From NCBI GenBank assembly GCA_037131065.1, contig JBAXRT010000014.1:1-32611 (forward strand): a DNA stretch of 32,611 nt, read 5' to 3'. Shown here piece after piece: positions 16,206 to 24,509 of the stretch. Both the position numbers and the translations under genes were made by a program. Positions within the stretch are counted from its first letter, which is position 1, and each line of letters begins with the position of its first letter. The notes beneath the pieces are model-generated. The model saw nothing but the letters and a program-made list of their open reading frames with translations. It made no database searches and had not been told where the DNA came from. Origin of the DNA: JBAXRT01 sp037131065 (GTDB taxonomy: Bacteria > Bacteroidota > Bacteroidia > Bacteroidales > FEN-979).

Positions 16206-17614
16206 TGAACGGTCTCAGCAGGGAAGCGATCTCAAAAGAACGGATGATCGATCTGTTCTATGATTCCGGGAAAAGTGTGTTCATTGACGACTCCGCAGGA
16301 ATCTCCGCCCTGAGGAGGAAAGCGTTGGAACATTTCAGCCGGACCGGATTTCCCACTTCAAAACTGGAGGAGTGGAAAAACACCGACCTTACGGAAAGCC
16401 TGGGCAGGAAATGGGATTACCAGATGCAGCCTCAGTCCGGCGTTGATTTCCAGAAGATATTCCGTTGCAACATTCCCCACCTCGACACGGCCATCATGGG
16501 ACTGCTGAACGGCTGGTATGTCTCAAAGGATGTGCCATTGATGAAGCTGGGGAACGGGATCATCATGGGAAGCCTTTCCGAAGCAAGAAAGAAGTATCCC
16601 GAACTGGTTGAAAAACATTACGGACATTATGCCGATGACAGCAAAGCAGGCCTGACAGCCCTCAACACTGCCTTTGCGCTGGACGGGATCTTTATCTATG
16701 TTCCCGACAATGTCCGGAGTCCGAAGCCGGTCCAGATGATCAATGTGATCCAGTCGGACCGCGAACTTTTCCTCCAGTCGCGCAACCTGATCCTTATCGG
16801 GAAGAACAGCAGTCTTTCACTGGTTCACTGCGATGACTCGTATAACCACCAGCCAAGTTTCTCGAACATCGTTACCGAGATCCACCTGGATGAAAACGCC
16901 GGGCTTGACCACTATAAGCTTCAGAACCTGAACAACAGCTCCACCCTGGTCAGTTCAGTCTATTTCGGGCTGGAGAAGGGGGCAAATGTTGAATCGCATT
17001 ACTTGTCGCTCAACGGTGGCCTGTTAAGGAACAACATCAACCTGGTTTTCAATGGTCCCCATGGGATTGCCAATATTTACGGACTCTACCTGATGGACCG
17101 CAAACAGCATCTCGACAACCATGTCTTCATCGATCACAAATCGCCCGACTGCACGAGCAGCGAGCTTTTCAAGGGGATCATGGATGAGAATGCCAGCGGC
17201 GTTTTCAACGGCCATGTCCTTGTTCGAAGAGATGCCCAACGGACTAATGCCTACCAGAGTAACCGGAACATACTTCTTACTGATACGGCAAAGGTGAACT
17301 CCAAGCCTTTTCTGGAGATCTATGCCGATGATGTTAAATGCAGCCACGGTTCAACTACCGGTCAGCTCGATCCTGAGTCGATGTTCTACCTGCGCCAGCG
17401 CGGCATCGGTGAGGAGAGTGCACGCATGCTCCTGATGTTCGCCTTTGCCGACCAGGTGGTTAGCAGGATCTCGATCCCGCAGCTGAGGAACCGTATTGAG
17501 GATATGGTAAAGAAACGACTGCAGGGAGAACTGCAGATCTGCGAGCAGTGTGTGTTGCATTGCAGCACACCCGAACACCCGGTCGATTTTAAGATCGACA
17601 TGAGCAGGATTTAA
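16205..17614 (+). CDS. sufD: SUF scaffold protein SufD, with a cysteine-rich C-terminal tail
   Basis: SufD pairs with SufB in the SufBC2D scaffold and is linked to iron delivery. The 469-residue protein has the family core, including DVKCSHGSTTGQLDPESMFYLRQRGI, in which His381 corresponds to the functionally important E. coli His360. The start is ATG 16205, overlapping the sufC stop (TGATG). After the helical end of the normal SufD fold, the protein continues with CEQCVLHC (Cys446, 449, 453) and about 16 more residues ending in SRI. This C-x2-C-x3-C tail could bind metal or be redox active, but that is inference. The -7 box of the next gene begins directly after the stop codon. Confidence 0.95.
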   Translation: MNGLSREAISKERMIDLFYDSGKSVFIDDSAGISALRRKALEHFSRTGFPTSKLEEWKNTDLTESLGRKWDYQMQPQSGVDFQKIFRCNIPHLDTAIMGLLNGWYVSKDVPLMKLGNGIIMGSLSEARKKYPELVEKHYGHYADDSKAGLTALNTAFALDGIFIYVPDNVRSPKPVQMINVIQSDRELFLQSRNLILIGKNSSLSLVHCDDSYNHQPSFSNIVTEIHLDENAGLDHYKLQNLNNSSTLVSSVYFGLEKGANVESHYLSLNGGLLRNNINLVFNGPHGIANIYGLYLMDRKQHLDNHVFIDHKSPDCTSSELFKGIMDENASGVFNGHVLVRRDAQRTNAYQSNRNILLTDTAKVNSKPFLEIYADDVKCSHGSTTGQLDPESMFYLRQRGIGEESARMLLMFAFADQVVSRISIPQLRNRIEDMVKKRLQGELQICEQCVLHCSTPEHPVDFKIDMSRI

Positions 17615-17622
17615 TATCTTTG
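17615..17622 (+). promoter_or_regulatory. -7 promoter box for the envelope transport module
   Basis: TATCTTTG fits TAnnTTTG, begins immediately after the sufD stop, and lies 34 bases before the GTG at 17656. No clear -33 element is seen. It suggests the five-gene module can be transcribed separately from sufBCD. Confidence 0.5.
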
Positions 17623-17655
17623 CGCACGTATTAAACCGGGGAACCCCTTTCACCC

Positions 17656-18837
17656 GTGAAACGCTTTGTAAATTTTTCGATTTTCCTGTTTCTATTTTCA
17701 GGGACAAGCCTCCTGGCCCAGGAGACCAAGACCAAACCATTTTCGATCAAGGGATACCTGAATGACCTGCAAATGGTCCAGTTTCAAAAGATCAATGATC
17801 CCTGGATATTCGATAACGAAGTTCATAACCGCCTCGATATCTCGTGGGTTCCCTCCTCATGGTTCAGCCTCGGGGTGGGAATGAGGAACAGGCTGATCTT
17901 CGGTCAGTCACTCACCATAAACCCGGCATCAAGGGGAATGTTTACCAACGATCCCGGGTGGATCAACATGACCTGGGACATCTATTCGGCAAGCTCATTC
18001 ATGATCATCACCCAGCTCGACCGGGCCTGGATCTCGTTCACGGATGATATCGTGCAGCTGACCATCGGCCGTCAGCGGATCAACTGGGGACAAGCCATCG
18101 TGTGGAACCCCAACGATATTTTCAATACCTATTCCTATTTCGACATCGATTACCCGGAACGGCCCGGGAGCGATGCCGTGCGGCTGCAGGTTTATCCCTC
18201 CTCCACCTCTGTGATCGAGGTGGCGACGAAATGCAACGCCGAGGGTAAAGTGACCATGGCCGGCATGGGGCGTTTCAACACAGGAGGGTACGATATCCAG
18301 TTCATGACGGGGCTCGTCGATGAACAGGATTTTGTTTTCGGCGCCGGCTGGTCTGGCAACATCTCCAAAGCGGCATTCCGGGGTGAGATCAGCTACTACC
18401 AGCCAAGGAAACAATTTTTTGATACAACGGGCACGCTGCTTGCGACCATTGGATCAGACTATACCTTCGGAAATTCACTGGCGCTGACCTTCCAGGTGAT
18501 GTACAACCAGCTTCCGCCGGGATACCAGCCGCAAAATATTGCCAGCATCTACCAGGCGCCGGCCTCCCCGAAGATGCTCTCCTTTGCCGAATGGAACCTC
18601 TTCCTGATGGGATCCTATCCCTTCACGCCGCTTTTTGACGCCAGCCTGGCAGTGATCTATTTCCCCGACCGGAAAGGGTTTTTCATCGGACCCACCCTGA
18701 ACTATAACCTTAGGCAGAATGTTGACCTGAGCCTTTTTTACCAATATTTTAACGGCTGGTTCTCCAATACTACGCTTAATGAGGAACAGCAATTTTTTTC
18801 AAGCATGCTTGCACTGCGGTTAAAGTGGACCTTCTAA
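17656..18837 (+). CDS. Outer-membrane beta-barrel protein of a Lol-like transport module
   Basis: The 393-residue product has a signal peptide (MKRFVNFSIFLFLFSGTSLLAQ, cleavage after Gln22) and no lipobox. The rest is beta-strand rich and ends in a strand with terminal Phe (LRLKWTF), the classical signal for barrel assembly, so an outer-membrane location is well supported. Segments such as IGRQRINWGQAIVWNPNDIFN recall DUF1302-like barrels, but I do not assign it firmly. It is the first of five co-directional genes (LolA-like carrier, two permeases, ATPase), with 10 bases or fewer between all of them. This suggests it is the outer-membrane acceptor or exit for the cargo, which is inference. 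The start is GTG 17656, at the beginning of the signal peptide. Confidence 0.78.
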   Translation: MKRFVNFSIFLFLFSGTSLLAQETKTKPFSIKGYLNDLQMVQFQKINDPWIFDNEVHNRLDISWVPSSWFSLGVGMRNRLIFGQSLTINPASRGMFTNDPGWINMTWDIYSASSFMIITQLDRAWISFTDDIVQLTIGRQRINWGQAIVWNPNDIFNTYSYFDIDYPERPGSDAVRLQVYPSSTSVIEVATKCNAEGKVTMAGMGRFNTGGYDIQFMTGLVDEQDFVFGAGWSGNISKAAFRGEISYYQPRKQFFDTTGTLLATIGSDYTFGNSLALTFQVMYNQLPPGYQPQNIASIYQAPASPKMLSFAEWNLFLMGSYPFTPLFDASLAVIYFPDRKGFFIGPTLNYNLRQNVDLSLFYQYFNGWFSNTTLNEEQQFFSSMLALRLKWTF

Positions 18838-18847
18838 CACATTTTAT

Positions 18848-19594
18848 ATGAATAAAGGAATTGTTTTTTCGGTTCTGTTTTTGGGTTTCTGCCTTTCAGC
18901 CTTCCCTCAGGACGCCACCGCCATTGTGAAGAAAGCCGATGACCTGATGCAGGGGGTCACCAGCCAGAGTGAGATGGAGATGACCATCATCCGGCCAACC
19001 TGGCAGCGCAGCATTTCGTTCAAAAGCTGGGGAAAGGGCAGGGATCTCTCACTATCCCTGATCACCGCACCATCGAAGGAGAGCGGCCAGACCTTTCTGA
19101 AATTGAAAAACGACATGTGGAGCTGGAATCCATCCATCAACCGGATGATAAAATTACCCCCTTCGATGATGTCGCAGGGGTGGATGGGATCCGACTATAC
19201 CAATGACGACATACTGAAAGAATCCTCCATCGTTCTTGATTATACACATAAGATCATCGGTGCCGAGCAGGTTGCCGGTTACGACTGTTACAAGATCCAG
19301 CTCGATCCGAAGGAGAAGGCCGCGGTCGTTTGGGGGAAGATCATCCTTTGGATAGCCAAAGCCGAATATTATGAACTGAAAGCGGAGTATTACGACGAGG
19401 ATGGGAATAAGGTGAAGACCCATGACCTTTCAGAGATAAAATTCATGTATGACCGCAAGATCCCGACAAGGTTCGAGATCATCCCGGAGGATAAGCCAAA
19501 GCAAAAAACGGTGGTGCGGATCATCAGTGCCAAATTCAACATACCTTTGGATGATGCCTTTTTCTCGCAGCAGAACATGAAAACGATACGATAA
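18848..19594 (+). CDS. LolA-like outer-membrane lipoprotein-sorting protein
   Basis: A periplasmic carrier of 248 residues with a signal peptide (MNKGIVFSVLFLGFCLSAFPQ). It has the typical pattern of the 'outer membrane lipoprotein-sorting protein' family (PF17131-like): AIVKKADDLMQGVTSQSEMEMTIIRP, ITAPSKESGQTFLKLKNDMWSWNP, and GSDYTNDDILKES. This family shares the LolA/LolB open half-barrel that holds acyl chains in a hydrophobic cavity. It is not the housekeeping LolA: it belongs to a type usually found beside dedicated ABC or RND exporters. Here it follows the barrel gene by 10 bases and precedes the permease by 6, so it most likely ferries a lipid or lipoprotein between the inner-membrane ABC complex and the barrel. 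The cargo is unknown. Confidence 0.85.
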   Translation: MNKGIVFSVLFLGFCLSAFPQDATAIVKKADDLMQGVTSQSEMEMTIIRPTWQRSISFKSWGKGRDLSLSLITAPSKESGQTFLKLKNDMWSWNPSINRMIKLPPSMMSQGWMGSDYTNDDILKESSIVLDYTHKIIGAEQVAGYDCYKIQLDPKEKAAVVWGKIILWIAKAEYYELKAEYYDEDGNKVKTHDLSEIKFMYDRKIPTRFEIIPEDKPKQKTVVRIISAKFNIPLDDAFFSQQNMKTIR

Positions 19595-19600
19595 ACAGTT

Positions 19601-20821
19601 ATGGAAATTCCCAGACTGGCATGGCGTAATCTCTGGCGAAACAAGCGCAGGACCCTGATCACAGCGGCCTCGGTCTTCTTTGCCGTTTGGTTCGCCCTGC
19701 TCATGCGCGGGTTCCAGCTAGGCAGCTACGACCTGATGGTCTATAACATCGTTCATGCCTATTCGGGATATTTCCAGCTTCATGCGAAAGGTTACTGGAG
19801 TGACCAGCTCCTGAACAATGCATTTGAATTCACACCTGAAATAGAAAAGCAGCTTTCCGCTGAAAAGGGGATCACCGTTTGTGCCCCGCGTCTTGAATCT
19901 TTTGCCCTTGCCTCCTTCGGGCTTCAGACAAAGGGAGTGATGGTCAACGGGATTGATCCTCGTGCTGAGGACTCCCTCACCTCCTTAAGAAAAAAGATGG
20001 TAAAAGGTGCATTTCTGACCTCTGGTGACCAGGGAGCCCTTGTAAGCCAGCGGCTGGCAGGGTACCTTAAGATCGGCATCGGCGATTCGCTGGTCATCAT
20101 CGGCCAGGGATTTCACGGGGCCAGCGCCGCCGGGGTATTCCCGGTCCGTGGCATCATCCGGTTCCCCTCGCCCGATCTCGACAGCAGGATCATTTACCTC
20201 TCACTTCCGGCGGCGCAGGGTCTGTTCACTGCAGAGGGCATGACAACCTCGGTGGCATTCGGAGTCGGGGAGGGTTTCGATTATAAAAAAGTAGCGGCAG
20301 GCCTGAAGAAAATGCTTGATGCGGAAAAGTACGAAGTATTGACCTGGGAGGAGATGATGCCCGATGTGGTTCAGCAGATCAAGGCCGACAGCGCTTCGGG
20401 AATGATCATGCTCGGCATCCTTTACATGATCGTAGGTTTCGGGATCTTCGGAACGATGCTGATGATGCTCAATGAGAGGGTAAGGGAGTTCGGGATGATG
20501 ATCGCCATCGGGATGAATAAGGGACGACTGACAATGATCCTTGTCACGGAAACCCTTTTCCTGGGGCTTCTCGGGATCATTGCCGGGGTTCTCGGCGCCA
20601 TCCCGATCAACTGGTATTTTCATGTCTACCCGATACCTCTCACGGGAGAGATGGCCCGGGGGACTGCCAGCATGGGATTTGAGCCATTGATGCCCACTGC
20701 ATGGGAACCATCCTATTTCATTGCCCAGTCGCTGATCGTACTGGCGATCATCCTGGCGGTGATGTTGCTTCCGGTGAGCAGGATACGCAGGATGAAAGTA
20801 ATTGATGCCTTACGACGTTAA
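19601..20821 (+). CDS. ABC transporter permease, FtsX/LolC-E/MacB type (first of two)
   Basis: A 406-residue inner-membrane protein with the four-helix FtsX-like layout: helix 1 near 18-38 after the N-terminal motif LAWRNLWRNKRRT, a large periplasmic domain (about 40-265), then three helices near 266-288, 311-335 and 372-396. After helix 2 comes the coupling segment NERVREFGMMIAIGMNKGR, which contacts the ATPase in this family (compare RTRELGMLAAIGMSKGR in the next gene). The closest known architecture is LolC/LolE or MacB; with a LolA-like carrier next door, a Lol-like role is favoured. The periplasmic domain differs clearly from that of its partner, so the pair probably works as a heterodimer. 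Confidence 0.88.
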   Translation: MEIPRLAWRNLWRNKRRTLITAASVFFAVWFALLMRGFQLGSYDLMVYNIVHAYSGYFQLHAKGYWSDQLLNNAFEFTPEIEKQLSAEKGITVCAPRLESFALASFGLQTKGVMVNGIDPRAEDSLTSLRKKMVKGAFLTSGDQGALVSQRLAGYLKIGIGDSLVIIGQGFHGASAAGVFPVRGIIRFPSPDLDSRIIYLSLPAAQGLFTAEGMTTSVAFGVGEGFDYKKVAAGLKKMLDAEKYEVLTWEEMMPDVVQQIKADSASGMIMLGILYMIVGFGIFGTMLMMLNERVREFGMMIAIGMNKGRLTMILVTETLFLGLLGIIAGVLGAIPINWYFHVYPIPLTGEMARGTASMGFEPLMPTAWEPSYFIAQSLIVLAIILAVMLLPVSRIRRMKVIDALRR

Positions 20822-20830
20822 CCCGTAGCT

Positions 20831-22057
20831 ATGATCTGGATCGTTGCATGGAAAAATGTCTGGCGCAACAAGATGCGGAGTCTGGTTGTGATCCTTGCCA
20901 TTGCCTTCGGGCTGATGGGAGGGGTGTTCTCCTCGGCGGTCATGCAGGGTGTAGGCGATCAGCGTACCCGTGAGGCCGTCAGCCGTGAAACAGCCCATCT
21001 TCAGATCCATAATCCTGCTTTTGTCCAGGATAACGAAATCAGTTTCACGATCGACGGAGACGTTGCGCATCTCAGTAAGGCCCTCGATTCCGTGAAAACG
21101 ATTGCAGCCTGGTCGCCAAGGATCAAGTTCATGGCGATGGCGGGAAGCGCCAATGCCGGAACGGGAGTGATGGTGACGGGCGTTGATCCTGAAAAGGAGG
21201 CAAAGGTCACAGAGATCCACTCCCTGATCTGCGACTCCTGCGGCAGCTGGTTCAGCGGGTACAAGGGGATACCGGTTGTTGCCGGGGAGGCGCTTGCGAA
21301 GAAATTAAAGGTCCATCTTCATTCAAAGATCATCCTCACTTTCCAGGATATGCAGGGAAACCTTACCGGGGGCGCCTTCCGGATCTGCGGGATCTACCGT
21401 ACCTCCAATTCGGTTTTTGACGAGATGAATCTCTTCGTGAGCCGCGCCGATATTATTCCCCTTCTCGCGATCGATCCGGGTGCATGCCATGAGATTGCCG
21501 TCAAACTCTCAGATGCCGCACAACTGCTGCCTGTTCAGCAAACCCTGAAAAAGGAGTTCCCTTCGTTAATGATCAGGAACTGGAAGGAGATTGATCCGAT
21601 GCTTGGCATCCTTAACGACTTCATGGACCTTTATCTCTACCTCTTCATGGGGATCATCATGCTTGCACTCGGGTTCGGGATCATCAACACCATGCTGATG
21701 GCCATCCTGGAGCGGACAAGGGAACTGGGGATGCTGGCTGCCATCGGGATGAGCAAAGGGAGGATATTCTCCATGGTCATGCTCGAATCGGTCTTCCTCT
21801 CCCTTACCGGCGGAATCATAGGGATCATTCTCGGGTTGGCACTCACCCTCTATACAAAACATACCGGGATCAACCTCGGGGCATTTGCCGAGGGATTTGA
21901 AAAGATCGGCTATAACCCGGTTCTCTATCCTTCCATCGATTTTTTCTTTTTCATCAACATCACGGTCATGGTGATCCTGATCGGTATCCTGGCCTCGGTC
22001 TACCCGGCCCGGAGGGCCCTTAAACTCAGGCCTGCAGAGGCCATCCGTAACGAATAG
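20831..22057 (+). CDS. ABC transporter permease, FtsX/LolC-E/MacB type (second of two)
   Basis: A 408-residue paralogue of the preceding permease with the same layout: AWKNVWRNKMRS before helix 1 (about 17-37), a periplasmic domain to about residue 265, three C-terminal helices (about 267-288, 312-336 and 373-395), and the ATPase-coupling loop LERTRELGMLAAIGMSKGR. It ends with the usual YPARRALKLRPAEAIRNE tail of the family. It starts 9 bases after the first permease and 7 bases before the ATPase gene, so the three form one complex. Like LolC and LolE, the two subunits are alike in the membrane part but divergent in the periplasmic part. Confidence 0.88.
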   Translation: MIWIVAWKNVWRNKMRSLVVILAIAFGLMGGVFSSAVMQGVGDQRTREAVSRETAHLQIHNPAFVQDNEISFTIDGDVAHLSKALDSVKTIAAWSPRIKFMAMAGSANAGTGVMVTGVDPEKEAKVTEIHSLICDSCGSWFSGYKGIPVVAGEALAKKLKVHLHSKIILTFQDMQGNLTGGAFRICGIYRTSNSVFDEMNLFVSRADIIPLLAIDPGACHEIAVKLSDAAQLLPVQQTLKKEFPSLMIRNWKEIDPMLGILNDFMDLYLYLFMGIIMLALGFGIINTMLMAILERTRELGMLAAIGMSKGRIFSMVMLESVFLSLTGGIIGIILGLALTLYTKHTGINLGAFAEGFEKIGYNPVLYPSIDFFFFINITVMVILIGILASVYPARRALKLRPAEAIRNE

Positions 22058-22064
22058 AAACACT

Positions 22065-22763
22065 ATGAGCATCATATCCATCGAAAATCTGAAAAAGAGC
22101 TACCGAGATTCCGAGGTGTCGGTACAGGCGCTCGACGGGATCAACCTCTCTTTCGAAAAGGCTGAGTTCACGGCCATCGTCGGTCCTTCCGGCTCGGGGA
22201 AGACGACGTTGCTGAATATGATCGGAGGCCTCGACAAGCCCGATTCAGGAAAGATCATGATCGGCGGAGAGGATATCACGGCGCTCAGCCCGCGGAAACT
22301 GATCGATTTCCGGCTTAACAACATCGGGTTCGTCTTCCAGTCGTACAACCTTATTCCGGTGTTGACTGCACTCGAAAATGTGGAGTTCATCCTGCACATG
22401 CAGGGTGAAAAACGGGAGAAAAGAGAGAAACGGGCTATGGAATTGCTCGAAGCCGTCGGTCTTGGCGAAAGGGTCAACAGCCGTCCTTCGAAACTTTCGG
22501 GTGGTCAGCAGCAACGGGTGGCCGTCGCGCGGGCGCTGGCTTCCCGTCCACGTTTCATTCTGGCCGACGAACCCACGGCCAACCTCGATTCACAGTCGAC
22601 CAGGAACCTCCTCGAGATCATGGAAAAGCTGAACCACGGCGAAAAGATCACCTTTATATTTTCAACCCATGATCAGCGGGTAGTGAACAAGGCCCACCGG
22701 GTCATCGTACTGGAGGATGGAAAGGTGGTGAAAGATGAGATACGCGAGCCGGAAAAGCAGTAA
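22065..22763 (+). CDS. ABC transporter ATPase, LolD/MacB type
   Basis: A 232-residue nucleotide-binding subunit with all motifs: Walker A GPSGSGKT (40-47), Q-loop Gln92, signature LSGGQQQRVAVARAL (from 144), Walker B FILADEPTANLD (from 164) and switch His202. It belongs to the LolD/MacB/FtsE branch, whose members act with FtsX-like permeases and extract or push substrates from the periplasmic side rather than across the inner membrane. It is the last gene of the five-gene module. The -7 box of sufS overlaps its stop codon. It is distinct from SufC, which has the FSGGEKKKNE signature. Confidence 0.92.
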   Translation: MSIISIENLKKSYRDSEVSVQALDGINLSFEKAEFTAIVGPSGSGKTTLLNMIGGLDKPDSGKIMIGGEDITALSPRKLIDFRLNNIGFVFQSYNLIPVLTALENVEFILHMQGEKREKREKRAMELLEAVGLGERVNSRPSKLSGGQQQRVAVARALASRPRFILADEPTANLDSQSTRNLLEIMEKLNHGEKITFIFSTHDQRVVNKAHRVIVLEDGKVVKDEIREPEKQ

Positions 22764-22768
22764 ATTTG
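22761..22768 (+). promoter_or_regulatory. -7 promoter box for sufS
   Basis: TAAATTTG fits TAnnTTTG and overlaps the stop codon of the ATPase gene (TAA at 22761-22763), 25 bases before the sufS ATG. No TTTG lies at the -33 position. It would let sufS-sufE be expressed independently of the inserted module. Confidence 0.5.
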
Positions 22769-22793
22769 CACGTCAATGTGAAGAGGGATAAGT

Positions 22794-24020
22794 ATGAAAT
22801 TCCCGGTGGATAAAATACGGAAGGATTTCCCGATCCTTGACCAGCAGGTCTACGGAAGGCCCCTGGTCTATTTCGATAATGCAGCTTCCACCCAGAAGCC
22901 GCGGCAGGTAGTCGATGCCATCAGGGAATATTATGAGAAGGATAACTGCAATATCCACCGCGGCGTTCACTACCTCAGCGTGAAAGCTACGGAGGCCTAC
23001 GAAGAGACCCGCCTCGAAATCCAGAAGTTTATCAATGCCGCACACCATCACGAGATCGTTTTTACCAAGGGGGCCACGGAATCAGTGAACCTGGTGGCCA
23101 CCTCCTTCGGGAAAACTTTCCTCCGGCCCGGAGATGAGATCATCACCACGATCATGGAGCATCATTCGAATTTTGTCCCATGGCAGCAGGCCTGTCTTAC
23201 CTATGGAGCCGACTTAAAGGTTGTTCGCCTGAATGAAAAGGGGGAACTCGACATGGAGGAGATGAAGGGGATGATGAATGAAAAGACACGGTTGATCGCA
23301 CTTACGCACGTTTCCAATGTCCTTGGAACAATTAACCCGGTTAAAGAGATCATAGAGCTTGCCCATCAGCAGAACATACCCGTGCTTATCGACGGGGCCC
23401 AGGGTGTTTCCCACCTGCCGGTGGATGTGCAGGATCTCGATGCCGATTTTTACTGCTTTTCTGGTCACAAGATGTATGCCCCGATGGGTATCGGCATTCT
23501 CTACGGGAAGGAAAAATGCCTGGAACAGCTGCCCCCTTACCAGCTTGGCGGAGAGATGATCAAAGACGTTTTTGTTGACCATACCACCTTCAATGAACTG
23601 CCTTTCAAGTTCGAAGCGGGCACTCCCAACGTGGAAGGGGTGATGGGACTGAGAGCCGCGATCCGTTACCTGAATGAGCTGGGCATGGATAAAATTGCCG
23701 CTTATGAAGAGGAATTACTGAAATATGCCACAGGTAAATTATCGGGGATAGATGGGATGAGATTTTTCGGCACCTCCGCTGAGAAGGCCAGCCTGATCTC
23801 CTTTCTGATCGGCGATATTCATCCATACGATGCCGGCACGATCATCGACAAGATGGGGATTGCCGTCCGAACCGGCCACCACTGCGCCATGCCGCTGATG
23901 GACTACCTGAAGATCACTGGTACAGTCAGGGCGTCGTTTGCGTTTTATAATACGTTTGAAGAGATCGACAGGCTGGTGGAAGCGGTGGTGAGGGTGAAGA
24001 AGATGTTTGCAAGTAACTAA
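22794..24020 (+). CDS. sufS: SufS cysteine desulfurase (group II)
   Basis: SufS takes sulfur from L-cysteine, leaving alanine, and passes it as a persulfide to SufE and then SufB. The 408-residue product aligns at the expected positions: PLP lysine Lys226 in CFSGHKMYAPMGIG and catalytic Cys364 in RTGHHCAMPLMDYL, the same numbers as in E. coli SufS. The short active-site loop and the RTGHHCA context mark the SufS rather than the IscS group. An AAGAGGG element lies just upstream of the ATG. It precedes sufE but is separated from sufBCD by the five-gene transporter. Its stop codon abuts a heptamer array. Confidence 0.97.
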   Translation: MKFPVDKIRKDFPILDQQVYGRPLVYFDNAASTQKPRQVVDAIREYYEKDNCNIHRGVHYLSVKATEAYEETRLEIQKFINAAHHHEIVFTKGATESVNLVATSFGKTFLRPGDEIITTIMEHHSNFVPWQQACLTYGADLKVVRLNEKGELDMEEMKGMMNEKTRLIALTHVSNVLGTINPVKEIIELAHQQNIPVLIDGAQGVSHLPVDVQDLDADFYCFSGHKMYAPMGIGILYGKEKCLEQLPPYQLGGEMIKDVFVDHTTFNELPFKFEAGTPNVEGVMGLRAAIRYLNELGMDKIAAYEEELLKYATGKLSGIDGMRFFGTSAEKASLISFLIGDIHPYDAGTIIDKMGIAVRTGHHCAMPLMDYLKITGTVRASFAFYNTFEEIDRLVEAVVRVKKMFASN

Positions 24021-24078
24021 TGACTAATGACGAGTGACGAGTGGATTTTCCGATTTCCAATTACTATTTTCCAATGAC
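24017..24078 (+). repeat. Composite heptamer/AT-rich repeat between sufS and sufE
   Basis: Heptamers AATGACT, AATGACG and AGTGACG run from 24019 to 24039 and are followed by an AT-rich segment starting GTGGATTTTCCGATTTCC. The first unit overlaps the sufS stop codon, and the segment ends at AATGAC, overlapping the sufE ATG. The same order (TGACNNN heptamers, then GTGGATTTTCGATTT) recurs at 32516-32611, so this is a composite repeat. Confidence 0.75.
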
Positions 24079-24505
24079 AATTAAAGAAACCGAATCCCAA
24101 ATTATAGACGAGTTCTCCGCCTTTGACGACTGGCTGGATAAGTATTCCCTGATCGTGGAGATGGGGAAATCGCTTCCGCTTATTGATGCAAATTTCAGGA
24201 CCGACCAGTATGTGATCACCGGCTGCCAGTCGAAGGTATGGCTTCATGCAACGTATAAAGATGGTAAGATCATTTTCACTGCCGACAGCGATGCCATCAT
24301 CACCAAGGGGATCGTGAACCTGCTGATCAGGGTTCTTTCGGATCATTCGCCGGATGAGATCATAGATGCAAAGCTTGAGTTCATCGACCAGATCGGTCTC
24401 CGGGAACACCTGTCGCCGACAAGGAGCAACGGACTGAACAGCATGATCAAGCAGATGAGGCTTTATGCCCTGGCCTTCAAAACGAAGATGGCAGGCAAAG
24501 ATTGA
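24074..24505 (+). CDS. sufE: SufE sulfur-acceptor protein
   Basis: SufE accepts the persulfide from SufS and stimulates its activity. The 143-residue product shows the family pattern (DWLDKYSLIVEMGKSLPLID, ITGCQSKVWL), with the acceptor cysteine at Cys51, the same number as in E. coli SufE when the ATG at 24074 is used. A GTG at 24041 would add eleven residues encoded entirely by the upstream repeat and is rejected. It lies 53 bases after sufS. The gene on its right is on the opposite strand, so sufE ends this transcription unit. Confidence 0.95.
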   Translation: MTIKETESQIIDEFSAFDDWLDKYSLIVEMGKSLPLIDANFRTDQYVITGCQSKVWLHATYKDGKIIFTADSDAIITKGIVNLLIRVLSDHSPDEIIDAKLEFIDQIGLREHLSPTRSNGLNSMIKQMRLYALAFKTKMAGKD

Positions 24506-24509
24506 CCAT

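Noticed and set aside
24041..24073. GTG at 24041 as the sufE start
   Set aside because: The eleven extra residues are encoded by the intergenic repeat, and the ATG at 24074 places the acceptor cysteine at the family position 51.
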